DNA of 9,968 nt from Deltaproteobacteria bacterium (lineage in GTDB: Bacteria > Myxococcota > Myxococcia > SLRQ01), in the NCBI GenBank assembly GCA_007128675.1, contig SKWY01000017.1, forward strand, positions 1 through 9,968. Direction: 5' to 3'. Both the position numbers and the translations under genes were made by a program. The notes beneath the pieces were generated by a model that saw only the letters and a program-made list of their open reading frames with translations, had not been told where the DNA came from and searched no databases. Shown in pieces: positions 1 to 6,433 of the stretch (positions within the stretch are counted from its first letter, which is position 1; each line of letters starts with the position of its first letter).

Positions 1-1519
1 GAATCTTGGCCTCTTTGGCCTTCTGTGACACTATTTGCAAAAGGCGCAGCACCGCCAAATGAAGCGGTTTGTAGAGATAGGCCACATCTCGATTCTGCCT
101 GTCGATGCCTAGCGCATACTGGATGAGATCGTTGGTTCCTATGGAGAAGAAGTCGCATTGCTTTGCCAGCCGGTCCGCAAGTAACGCCGCCGAGGGTAGC
201 TCTATCATGATGCCGATAGGAACTCTTTCGGCGTAGGGAATGCCGCGGCGTTCGAGGTCGTCGCAGACTTCCTCGAAGATCTCCTTTACTCGCCCAAGTT
301 CCCAGGGACCGCTGATCATCGGGAACATAATCCTCAGGTCACCGTGTACGCCGGCCCGCAGCAAGGCACGGAGCTGGGTGGTGAAGATATCAGGCTTCTT
401 GAGGCTGAAGCGGATGGCGCGCAGCCCCATGGCGGGGTTCGGCTCGCGCATGCGACCGAGGAGAGGGACCTTGTCTCCTCCCAGATCGAAGGTTCTGATG
501 ATTACGGGGCGATGCTCCATGCGCTGAAGAATTTGTCGATAGGCCTCGAAATGCTCGTCCTCGGTCGGAAGCTCTTTCTTCCCTACATAGAGAAACTCCG
601 TTCGATAAAGCCCGATACCCTCTCCGCCATATGAGAGCACCGACTGGACCTCTCGGTCGAACTCGATGTTGCCAAACAAGTGTACTCGGGTGCCATCCGT
701 AGTTTGAGCAGGAAGATCTCGCTCCGTTAGAAGCTCTTCCTCGTGGGCGAGGTATCGGCGCCGGGCAACATGATAGTCCTTCACCTCCTGGTTCGAAGGC
801 CAAAGAATCACGACCCCCCTCGTTCCATCGACGATGATCTTGTCGTCCCGCCCCGTGATTTCGGACGCCTTGACCGCGCCGACGACAGCTGGGATCTGGA
901 GAGCTCGAGCAACTATGGCGCTATGGCTCGTCTTGGCCCCTACGTCGGTGACGATCGCCCGGATCTTGTGCCTTGACAGCAAGATCGTGTCGGCCGGTGA
1001 GAGATCATGAGCAACGATGATGGCATCCTCGGGCGGGGTCTCCTCCACGTCGACTACCTGACCCATCAAGTTGCGAATAATCCGATCTCCCACGAAGTCG
1101 ACGTCACCTCGCCGCTCCCTGAAGTACTCATGGTCTATGCTATCGAAGGCGCGCTTGATCCGTTTGACGGTTCTTCGAATGGCCCACTCTGCGTTGATGT
1201 GCTCGTCTCTGATTAGACGCCTTGCTCCATCCACCAACATTTCGTCTCGAAGCATCAGGCGGTGGGCTTCTATTATGAGTAGGTGCTCGTGTCCTTCGGT
1301 CTCGCCCAGCAGGCGTGTCTTGATTACTTCTAGCTGCTCTTCCGACAGAGTGAGTGCAAGGTCTAGTCTTTGTAGTTCCTGCTCTACTTCTTCTGGAGCC
1401 AAGTGATACTTGGGCGTCCGTATTCGTCTGCGGTCCACCGTGAATGCACGACCCATCGCCACGCCGGGTGAGGCGCCGATTCCATGGATCTGGGCGCTAC
1501 GTCCGGGCGCTGGGCTCAC
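1..1519 (-). CDS. ptsI: Phosphoenolpyruvate-protein phosphotransferase (PTS enzyme I), C-terminus cut by window edge
   Basis: Enzyme I is the cytoplasmic protein that takes phosphate from PEP and gives it to HPr. About 506 codons are visible without a stop; E. coli PtsI has 575 residues. The N-terminus carries the family motif GIGASPGVAMGRAF. The phosphohistidine domain has TSHSAIVAR, with the active His at residue 199. The PEP-binding barrel shows GGEGIGLYRTEFLYV, FDLGGDK and FFSIGTNDLIQYALG (from about residue 457). The catalytic cysteine of the family (Cys502 in E. coli) should fall only a few residues beyond the edge, so it cannot be checked. I chose GTG at 1519 because GGAGGG (1529-1534) lies 9 nt upstream and it keeps the whole N-terminal motif; the first ATG (1456) would delete part of it. 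An in-frame TGA lies further upstream, and the only other candidate, a TTG, has no Shine-Dalgarno. The gene follows ptsH by 55 bp and is the last visible gene of the operon. Confidence 0.97.
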   Translation of the reverse strand, partial: MSPAPGRSAQIHGIGASPGVAMGRAFTVDRRRIRTPKYHLAPEEVEQELQRLDLALTLSEEQLEVIKTRLLGETEGHEHLLIIEAHRLMLRDEMLVDGARRLIRDEHINAEWAIRRTVKRIKRAFDSIDHEYFRERRGDVDFVGDRIIRNLMGQVVDVEETPPEDAIIVAHDLSPADTILLSRHKIRAIVTDVGAKTSHSAIVARALQIPAVVGAVKASEITGRDDKIIVDGTRGVVILWPSNQEVKDYHVARRRYLAHEEELLTERDLPAQTTDGTRVHLFGNIEFDREVQSVLSYGGEGIGLYRTEFLYVGKKELPTEDEHFEAYRQILQRMEHRPVIIRTFDLGGDKVPLLGRMREPNPAMGLRAIRFSLKKPDIFTTQLRALLRAGVHGDLRIMFPMISGPWELGRVKEIFEEVCDDLERRGIPYAERVPIGIMIELPSAALLADRLAKQCDFFSIGTNDLIQYALGIDRQNRDVAYLYKPLHLAVLRLLQIVSQKAKEAKI

Positions 1520-1528
1520 GGTGGATGA

Positions 1529-1534
1529 CCCTCC
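1529..1534 (-). promoter_or_regulatory. Shine-Dalgarno deciding the ptsI GTG start
   Basis: GGAGGG on the minus strand lies 9 nt before GTG at 1519-1517. It selects this non-ATG start over the later ATG at 1456, which would cut into the conserved SPGVA motif. Confidence 0.75.
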
Positions 1535-1574
1535 GCGCCACAAGCTTGTTCATTCAGACTCATCAATGAACTCT

Positions 1575-1847
1575 TCATTCTTCTCCGAATCCCTTTTCGA
1601 AGAGCTCTCGAATAGCCTCCAAAGCTTCGGAAGCATCGGAACCTTCGCACCGCACCTTCACCTCGGAGCCCTGCGCGGCAGCAAGCGTCAAAACCCCCAT
1701 GATGCTCTTGGCGTTGACCTCTTGATCATCCTCTCGCGAGAGGAGGATATCGCTCTCGAAGCGGTTGGCCTCGAGTACGAGCTTCACCGCTGCCCGAGCA
1801 TGTAGTCCCAGGGGGTTCACCACCTTGACTTGATCCTCTTTGCTCAT
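1575..1847 (-). CDS. ptsH: Phosphocarrier protein HPr
   Basis: HPr is the small cytoplasmic phosphocarrier between enzyme I and the EIIA proteins. The 90-residue length is typical. The catalytic site NPLGLHARAA places the PEP-dependent phosphohistidine at His16. The regulatory site NAKSIMG has the serine at position 48, equivalent to Ser46 of Firmicutes HPr, which HprK phosphorylates with ATP. Both sites being intact shows that this is a regulated HPr, not a form lacking the kinase site. A longer reading from an upstream ATG at 1988 is possible, but its extra 47 residues overlap the EIID gene and resemble no HPr. The start at 1847 overlaps the EIID stop as ATGA and has GGGG five bases upstream. 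It is probably translationally coupled to EIID and followed by ptsI. As the only HPr-like gene in the window it may serve both the sugar EIIA and PtsN; that is inference. Confidence 0.98.
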   Translation of the reverse strand: MSKEDQVKVVNPLGLHARAAVKLVLEANRFESDILLSREDDQEVNAKSIMGVLTLAAAQGSEVKVRCEGSDASEALEAIRELFEKGFGEE

Positions 1848-1856
1848 TCGGTCCCC
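1844..1856 (-). repeat. 13-base repeat at the EIID/ptsH junction (copy 1)
   Basis: GGGGACCGAATGA on the minus strand contains a ribosome site, the end of one gene and the start of the next. An identical copy lies at 9941-9953 at the lptB start. It may be chance reinforced by shared constraints (Shine-Dalgarno plus ATGA). Confidence 0.5.
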
Positions 1857-2710
1857 AAGAGGCCAAGAAGGCCGAGCAATGCCCCCAGCCCTGCGACACC
1901 GAGAAGCAGAAGGTAGATGCGGTGCGGCAAAGCGAAAGAGGGACGAAAGATCATGCCTCCGGCCATTATGATTATTACTACCGTCCAATATATAGGATAG
2001 CCCAGATTGGAGATTTGTGCCGTCACCAAGGTGACGGCGGCTACCCCTAGGAAAACAGCCGTCACTTTCTTCAGGGTTATCGACCGCGAAGCCAGGCGCA
2101 TCGAGCCGATGGCCTCCAGAAGACCATCGCCAAGGCGAAGGCCGGAAAGAAATAGATGAGTTCTAGCGGCCAGATGGACGCCATTATAGGTCAGCAAAAA
2201 GACTAGAACCGTCCAGGCTCCAATGAACGGAAGGAGCATCGCTGCTAGCGCGGCGCTGGCGGGGCGGAGGCTCGCCCAAAAGAAGGAGTCGCCCAAGGCG
2301 GCCAATGGGCCACCGAGAGCACCCTTGAACTCCTTGACCTTGCTGGGACTGGATCTACCATCGGATACCGCCAGCTCATGGTGTATGGCGCCGCCCAGAA
2401 TCGCTTCAGCCATGTACGGATGAGTATTGAAAGGCTCGATGTGTCTCTTCAGCGCTCTTCGCCGATCCGTCTCGTTCGGATAAATGGACACCAAAGCCGG
2501 CTCAATGGCATAGACGAATCCAAGGCTCTGCATGCCCCGAGGATTCCAGTTCGCCTGCAGGAGAAGTGAGCGCAGGAAACACCGAAAGAGGATGTGCCGG
2601 GGCAGATCACCCCTGCCGCCATTCGCGGTTGGATCTCTTGCGCGGCCTTCAGGCGCATTGCCGTTCATGGTGCCGTCAGCGTTCGGCTTCTCGGTCGAGC
2701 CTTCAATCAT
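1844..2710 (-). CDS. PTS mannose/sorbose-family EIID membrane component
   Basis: EIID partners with EIIC to form the membrane channel of mannose-family PTS transporters. The 288 residues match the usual length of about 280. Family motifs are WNPRGMQSLGFVYAIEPAL (55-73), FNTHPYMAEAILG (94-106) and GGPLAALGDSFFW (133-145). Hydrophobic stretches lie at about 150-177, 215-232, 238-256 and 264-286. The first 35 or so residues (GSTEKPNADGTMNGNAPEGR and on) are polar, low in complexity and probably disordered; they precede the conserved LFRCFLRSLLLQ helix. The start overlaps the EIIC stop by ATGA and the end overlaps the ptsH start in the same way. Substrate cannot be read from sequence: mannose-family systems carry mannose, glucose, glucosamine, N-acetylgalactosamine, sorbose and fructose, among others. 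Confidence 0.96.
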   Translation of the reverse strand: MIEGSTEKPNADGTMNGNAPEGRARDPTANGGRGDLPRHILFRCFLRSLLLQANWNPRGMQSLGFVYAIEPALVSIYPNETDRRRALKRHIEPFNTHPYMAEAILGGAIHHELAVSDGRSSPSKVKEFKGALGGPLAALGDSFFWASLRPASAALAAMLLPFIGAWTVLVFLLTYNGVHLAARTHLFLSGLRLGDGLLEAIGSMRLASRSITLKKVTAVFLGVAAVTLVTAQISNLGYPIYWTVVIIIMAGGMIFRPSFALPHRIYLLLLGVAGLGALLGLLGLLGTE

Positions 2711-3417
2711 GACCCCGTCCCCAGTACATAAGATAAGGTCACTACGAGAGTTAGTCCGGCCGAAGCCAGTCCCAAGGCCTTGGCTCGATCAACGCGAATG
2801 GATGCCAGGGATGCCGCCGCGCATGCGGCAAGAAGCACGGGAAACGCAGCAGCCAGTCCGTGCAACGCCCCGCTAGGCAGGTTCTCTACGATTACCGGCA
2901 GAAAAAGACCTCCCAGCGCCGCGCCTCCCACTGTCAATAGGGGCGAGAATAGCGCGGAGGACACCAGACCAAGGATGACGATGGGGCCGAGGGAGCAGGT
3001 GCCTTTCGAGGAAAGCTGGTTTTCGACCCGCTCGAGAAGTGCTTTGTTTCTTCTCTCCACGGCAAGATCCATATGCCGGCCCACCCTCGCTAGAGGCGAG
3101 AGCAGCACTACCGCCAATGTCGCGAGTTCGGGAGTCACTGGCTGCGAGCCGCTTGCGATTATGGCCGCGCCAACGACCGCGCCCGCTCCCACGACTTCGT
3201 TGTCTGGAAGGTTTGCTCCTATGTTTATTCCGCCCAGCCAGAGAAGCTCCAACAAGACTCCCAGCAAGAGGCCGGAGGGTAGATCTCCCAGCAAGAAACC
3301 GAGAATAGCCCCTGTAACGATCGGACGCGACAGCATCGCTTGGAGCACGGCCTTGCGTTCTATCTGACCCGCGTAAGCGACCAACGCCACAATCAAGATG
3401 CTCGTCCAGAACGCCAT
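2707..3417 (-). CDS. PTS mannose/sorbose-family EIIC membrane component
   Basis: EIIC is an integral membrane subunit thought to form, with EIID, the sugar path of the transporter. At 236 residues it is slightly shorter than E. coli ManY (266). It opens with a hydrophobic segment (about 3-16) and has RPIVTGAILGFLLGD (31-45), followed by LLELLWLGGINIGANLPDN (55-73), the recognisable EIIC signature region. Further hydrophobic segments lie at about 75-92, 98-109, 143-180, 187-205 and 214-231. The start is fixed by an in-frame TGA four codons upstream of the ATG. No good Shine-Dalgarno precedes it, unlike several neighbours, and a 101-bp gap separates it from EIIB, the largest gap in the window. 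It overlaps EIID by four bases. Confidence 0.95.
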   Translation of the reverse strand: MAFWTSILIVALVAYAGQIERKAVLQAMLSRPIVTGAILGFLLGDLPSGLLLGVLLELLWLGGINIGANLPDNEVVGAGAVVGAAIIASGSQPVTPELATLAVVLLSPLARVGRHMDLAVERRNKALLERVENQLSSKGTCSLGPIVILGLVSSALFSPLLTVGGAALGGLFLPVIVENLPSGALHGLAAAFPVLLAACAAASLASIRVDRAKALGLASAGLTLVVTLSYVLGTGS

Positions 3418-3518
3418 GTTTTCAGGTCATCAGAGGTGGGTTTGAGCAAAACACCGACCAAAGTCGATGGCTTCAGGGATAGAACCCCAGGAGTATGGGC
3501 CTCGATGCTCGTCAATCC
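3418..3518 (-). other. 101-bp EIIB-EIIC intergenic leader without clear Shine-Dalgarno
   Basis: This is the largest non-coding gap here, within an otherwise tightly packed PTS cassette. The minus-strand sequence holds a short stem CCCA/TGGG with a six-base loop, and an overlapping GGG/CCC pairing that would compete with it. A frame opened by TTG near 3516 runs about 40 codons into the EIIC gene, but I recognise no product. No promoter hexamers or T-tract terminator are convincing. It may set the stoichiometry of soluble and membrane subunits; that is inference. Confidence 0.35.
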
Positions 3519-4031
3519 TCAAAGGTCGTTTCCTGGCCCACCTTGCTCGAGGTAACGGGTTCGGGCCTCTTCTACGGCCAAGGGGGAATGGCTTGGAAGG
3601 CCCCGCACCTCCACGTTGAAGCCCTGCTCGGCGAGCCCGGCGAGCAAGTCAATCTCCTCCTCGGATAGGTGGATCCCTGGAGTGATCGGCCTCGTCCCTG
3701 GCCTGTCGTGGACTACACCCACGTTTACTACCAAGCTGTCGAACGCGACCTCGAGATGCTCAACCAAGTGGACCGCCATCTCGACGCTGGCTACAAGGAC
3801 GAGAACCCGCTCGTCGTTTCCAAGGATGGTTCGGTCCGCCTCGTTGGGATCGACGACGGTCAATGTCACGTTTGGAGGTAGCGCCAATTGCATCGCGCCC
3901 TTCGCAAGCCGGCTCATGGCCGTCCCCTCATCCACGACCACGATAGAGTCGATCCGTAGCGCCGGAAGCCAGGTTTCGACGACTTGTCCGTGAACTAGCC
4001 GGCTGTCGATACGAAGAGTGGTGGGGCTCAT
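3519..4031 (-). CDS. PTS mannose/sorbose-family EIIB component
   Basis: EIIB accepts phosphate from EIIA and passes it to the incoming sugar at the cytoplasmic face of EIIC/EIID. The N-terminal motif LRIDSRLVHGQVVETW contains the phosphorylated histidine (His14), the hallmark of mannose/sorbose-family EIIB. The remainder (SIVVVDEGTAMSRLAKGAMQ, VVNVGVVHDRPGTRPITPGI) follows the family pattern of an alpha/beta fold, with the VGVVHDRPGTR loop corresponding to the family's NVGG-type segment. The length of 170 residues is normal, and the stop is followed by the 101-bp gap, so I see no truncation. EIIB is a separate protein rather than fused to EIIA as in E. coli ManX. The start overlaps the EIIA stop as ATGA, suggesting coupled translation and equal production. 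Confidence 0.96.
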   Translation of the reverse strand: MSPTTLRIDSRLVHGQVVETWLPALRIDSIVVVDEGTAMSRLAKGAMQLALPPNVTLTVVDPNEADRTILGNDERVLVLVASVEMAVHLVEHLEVAFDSLVVNVGVVHDRPGTRPITPGIHLSEEEIDLLAGLAEQGFNVEVRGLPSHSPLAVEEARTRYLEQGGPGNDL

Positions 4032-4453
4032 TCTTTTCTCTTGGGCGGCTCGTTGCAGCAGGGATCCGTCACTACTCGTATCGAGCGCTTTCCCAGGGCG
4101 GCTATCTGCTCTGCTCGCTCGTGGAGAGATCGCTCATCGGCGGCCCTAATGAAGGGCAGCTTGACAAGCATGGATAGATTCACTCCCGTTACAACCTCGG
4201 CATCGTGACCGCTAATGCATCCAACGCATATGCTGCAAGGTGTTCCACCGGGGAGATCCACGAGAAAGAGCGTCCCGTTGCCCTCATCCACTGCTTCCAT
4301 GGCGGCTTCCACCTTGGATTGGGCCTGCTCTGGTCCATCGGAGGGCTCGAGACCGACCGCTTGCGTCGCAGGCAGCTCTCCTACGATCGTGTGGGCGGCG
4401 TCCAAGAGCGCCTGGGCAAGATTTCCGTGGGTAACGATTACGACGGCGACCAT
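4028..4453 (-). CDS. PTS mannose-family EIIA component with an unusual cysteine cluster
   Basis: EIIA of the mannose family receives phosphate from HPr. The start VAVVIVTHGNLAQALL places the active histidine at residue 9. DLPGGTP (66-72) and VVTGVNLSMLVKLP (87-100) are the conserved active-site and dimer-interface segments. The length of 141 residues fits a free-standing EIIA domain. Unusual features are three evenly spaced cysteines directly after DLPGGTP (Cys73, Cys76, Cys79, pattern CxxCxxC) and a CC pair in the tail (DPCCNEP, 132-133). I know of no such cluster in E. coli ManX. The gene starts 40 bp after rapZ with a weak GAGAG ribosome site and overlaps EIIB by four bases. Lone EIIA genes at this position in related loci are often regulatory; here the full EIIBCD follow, so transport is the likelier role. 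Confidence 0.96.
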   Translation of the reverse strand: MVAVVIVTHGNLAQALLDAAHTIVGELPATQAVGLEPSDGPEQAQSKVEAAMEAVDEGNGTLFLVDLPGGTPCSICVGCISGHDAEVVTGVNLSMLVKLPFIRAADERSLHERAEQIAALGKRSIRVVTDPCCNEPPKRKE

Positions 4454-4493
4454 GGCAGTCTCTCTGGCGAACCTCTATCTACCACCGCCGGGC

Positions 4494-5366
4494 TTACTTG
4501 GCCATGTCTCTGTGGCGGACTCCGACGGTGTTGTTGCCGAGCGTCGTTTCGAAATGAGTTCCAAGATGACTTGCCAGAGCTACCGAGCGGTGCCTGCCAC
4601 CGGTGCATCCAATGGCGACCGTTAGATGTGCTTTCCGTTCGCGGCGGTACAAAGGGATGAGCCAGGACATGAGGTCCTGTACCCTATGGAGGAAGGAGAG
4701 CGTCTCCTCCCGATCCAATACGTACTTTGCTACCGGCTCATCCAGGCCGGTATGGGGTCTTAGCTCGGGATCGAAATGGGGGTTTGGAAGGAAGCGGCAG
4801 TCGAGCACGATGTCGGCCTGGGGAGGAAGGCCGTACTTGAAGCCGAACGAAAGAAAGGTCACCGACATATCCACCTCACCGGCTGTGCCAGTGAAGCGGT
4901 CTTGTACTGCCGCCTTCAGCTCGTGCACGTTCAGGATCGAGGTGTCGACAATCTGATCCGCCAGCTCGCGCAGCTCGGCTAGTTTCCTTCGCTCGGCCGC
5001 TATTCCCTCCTCTATCGAGCCAGAATCGGCCAGAGGATGTCGGCGCCTTGTCTCGCTGTAGCGCCGAAGCAGAATCTCGTCGGATGCGTCGAGGAACAAA
5101 ACATCTACGATATGCCCATCAGAGCGAGCCCTTTCGATTGCCGCGGGCGTCTCATGCAAGAGCTCTCCCTCGCGCGCATCCAGCACGAGGGCAAGCCTCG
5201 AGATGTCTTCCGTCGTGTGGGCGCCAAGCTCGAGCAGTCTCGGCAAGAGGAGTATGGGCAGGTTGTCGATGCAGAAGAAGCCGAGATCCTCGAGGGCGTG
5301 AAGAGCGGTGGACTTCCCGGAGCCCGAAAGTCCCGTCACAACGACTAGCCTTATGGGAGAAGTCAT
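4494..5366 (-). CDS. rapZ: RapZ/YvcJ-family nucleotide-binding protein
   Basis: This is a P-loop NTPase-family protein. In Enterobacteria RapZ binds the small RNAs GlmY/GlmZ and controls glucosamine-6-phosphate synthase; in Bacillus the homologue YvcJ hydrolyses nucleotides. The Walker A motif is GLSGSGKS (12-19), followed by ALEDLGFFCIDNLPILLLPR. The C-terminal domain has the family stretches GLPPQADIVLDCRFLPNPHF and AIGCTGGRHRSVALASHL (from about 251), the region tied to RNA and ligand binding. From ATG at 5366 the protein has 290 residues, close to E. coli (284), and begins nine residues before GLSG as in homologues. GGAG stands 11 nt upstream. An alternative GTG at 5411 would add 15 residues and overlap hprK by 17 bp; I consider it less likely. 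The partner RNA here is unknown. Confidence 0.95.
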   Translation of the reverse strand: MTSPIRLVVVTGLSGSGKSTALHALEDLGFFCIDNLPILLLPRLLELGAHTTEDISRLALVLDAREGELLHETPAAIERARSDGHIVDVLFLDASDEILLRRYSETRRRHPLADSGSIEEGIAAERRKLAELRELADQIVDTSILNVHELKAAVQDRFTGTAGEVDMSVTFLSFGFKYGLPPQADIVLDCRFLPNPHFDPELRPHTGLDEPVAKYVLDREETLSFLHRVQDLMSWLIPLYRRERKAHLTVAIGCTGGRHRSVALASHLGTHFETTLGNNTVGVRHRDMAK

Positions 5367-5394
5367 CAAATCAATCGCTCCAGAGACAGCTAAT

Positions 5395-6366
5395 CTACTC
5401 GACCTCTTCACCGGGCGTTCTAGTGGAGGCAGCGAACCCCGCCTCGGAGATTGCGCGGTTCAGGCGCTCCTGAAAGGCGAAAGCAGAGTGATGTCCTTGC
5501 TGCTTGAGCAAATGGTTTCTTGCGGCGATCTCGATGATTGAGGTCATGTTGCGGCCTGGTCTAACGGGCATGATCAACAGCGGGACGGATATATCCAAGA
5601 TCTCGTAAGTCCGCTCGTCTATTCCAAGCCGATCGTACTCCACGTCTGGATCCCACTCCACGAGCTCGACCACGATCTCGATCTTCTTTCGGTCTCTCAC
5701 GGAGGCGATTCCGAACAGATCCTTGATGTTGATGATACCCAGACCACGGATCTCCATATGATGCTTGATGATCTCCGAGCCCTGGCCATAAAGGTTATTG
5801 CGCCTAAGCTTTACGTCGACGATGTCATCTGCGACTAGCCTGTGGCCACGAAGCACCAGATCGAGGGCGGCCTCGCTCTTTCCGATGCTGCTATGGCCAA
5901 GGATCAGCACTCCGACACCGAGGACGTCTATGAGGACGCCGTGAAGGCTAGTGGATGGCGCAAGGGCGTCCTCCAGGTATGCCGTAAGCCGTGAGATGAA
6001 GCTGCTGGAGAGCAGGGGCGTTTGCAGCACGGCCAGCCCAGCCCGGTCTGCTTCGTTCTTGAGTGCCTCTGGAGAGCGATAATCCTTCGTTATGACCAGC
6101 ACGCAAACGCTGTTGTCCACCAAGCTGCGCACGGCCTGTCGGACATCTCTCTCCTCCATCTCTTGGAGGAAGGTCATCTCGGCGTTCCCGAATATCGCGA
6201 TGCGGTCGGCATGGAGACCCCCTGTATGACCGACGAGCACGAGTCCGGGCTTCTGTATCCTGGCGGACGAGATATGGCGAGCAAGGCCGGTCTCGCCGCC
6301 GGCGACCTGCGATAGACGCAGCTCGCTTCCCTCCTCGAGCAGCTGGGAGACAGGAATGGTCAGCAT
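5395..6366 (-). CDS. hprK: HPr kinase/phosphorylase
   Basis: HprK phosphorylates and dephosphorylates a serine of HPr using ATP or pyrophosphate, switching HPr between sugar transport and regulation. The 323 residues match the long, two-domain form. The N-terminal regulatory domain spans about 1-130. The catalytic domain has LHGVLIDVLGVGVLI, the P-loop GHSSIGKS (157-164), LVADDIVDV (178-185), the signature EIRGLGIINIKDLFG (205-219) and PVRPGRN (267-273). The P-loop has serine at 160 where glycine is usual (GxSGIGKS). The target serine is present in ptsH of the same operon. The start ATG is the only option because an in-frame TGA lies upstream, yet no Shine-Dalgarno is visible. The gene sits 67 bp after ptsN and 28 bp before the preferred rapZ start. 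Confidence 0.97.
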   Translation of the reverse strand: MLTIPVSQLLEEGSELRLSQVAGGETGLARHISSARIQKPGLVLVGHTGGLHADRIAIFGNAEMTFLQEMEERDVRQAVRSLVDNSVCVLVITKDYRSPEALKNEADRAGLAVLQTPLLSSSFISRLTAYLEDALAPSTSLHGVLIDVLGVGVLILGHSSIGKSEAALDLVLRGHRLVADDIVDVKLRRNNLYGQGSEIIKHHMEIRGLGIINIKDLFGIASVRDRKKIEIVVELVEWDPDVEYDRLGIDERTYEILDISVPLLIMPVRPGRNMTSIIEIAARNHLLKQQGHHSAFAFQERLNRAISEAGFAASTRTPGEEVE

Positions 6367-6376
6367 CGACTGAATG

Positions 6377-6402
6377 GTAGCACGTGGGGAGCTAGAGGCT
6401 AC
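6377..6402 (-). other. Weak inverted repeat upstream of hprK
   Basis: GTAGC (6377-6381) and GCTAC (6398-6402) form a five-base inverted repeat around a 16-base loop, starting 11 bases upstream of the hprK start codon. The loop includes part of a CACGTG palindrome (6381-6386). It has no T-tract, so it is not an intrinsic terminator. It could influence access to the hprK start, which lacks a Shine-Dalgarno, but a stem this short may be chance. Confidence 0.25.
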
Positions 6403-6433
6403 TTCCCGTCATACAAAAGGGGTACATCACAAT

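Noticed and set aside
1575..1988. Longer 137-residue form of HPr from an upstream ATG
   Set aside because: The extra 47 residues overlap the end of EIID in another frame and match nothing in HPr. The ATG at 1847 has a GGGG ribosome site and gives the standard 90 residues.
2780..3367. Plus-strand open frame of about 195 codons opposite EIIC
   Set aside because: Its product is rich in Arg, Ser, Pro and Ala with no domain pattern, and EIIC on the other strand has clear family motifs. It is a shadow frame.
3418..3518. Small TTG-initiated reading frame of about 40 codons entering EIIC
   Set aside because: It has no ribosome site or recognisable sequence and overlaps the EIIC start in another frame.
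4494..5411. RapZ start at GTG 5411
   Set aside because: It adds 15 residues not found in homologues, lacks a Shine-Dalgarno and overlaps hprK by 17 bp. ATG 5366 fits family length better, though the longer form is not excluded.
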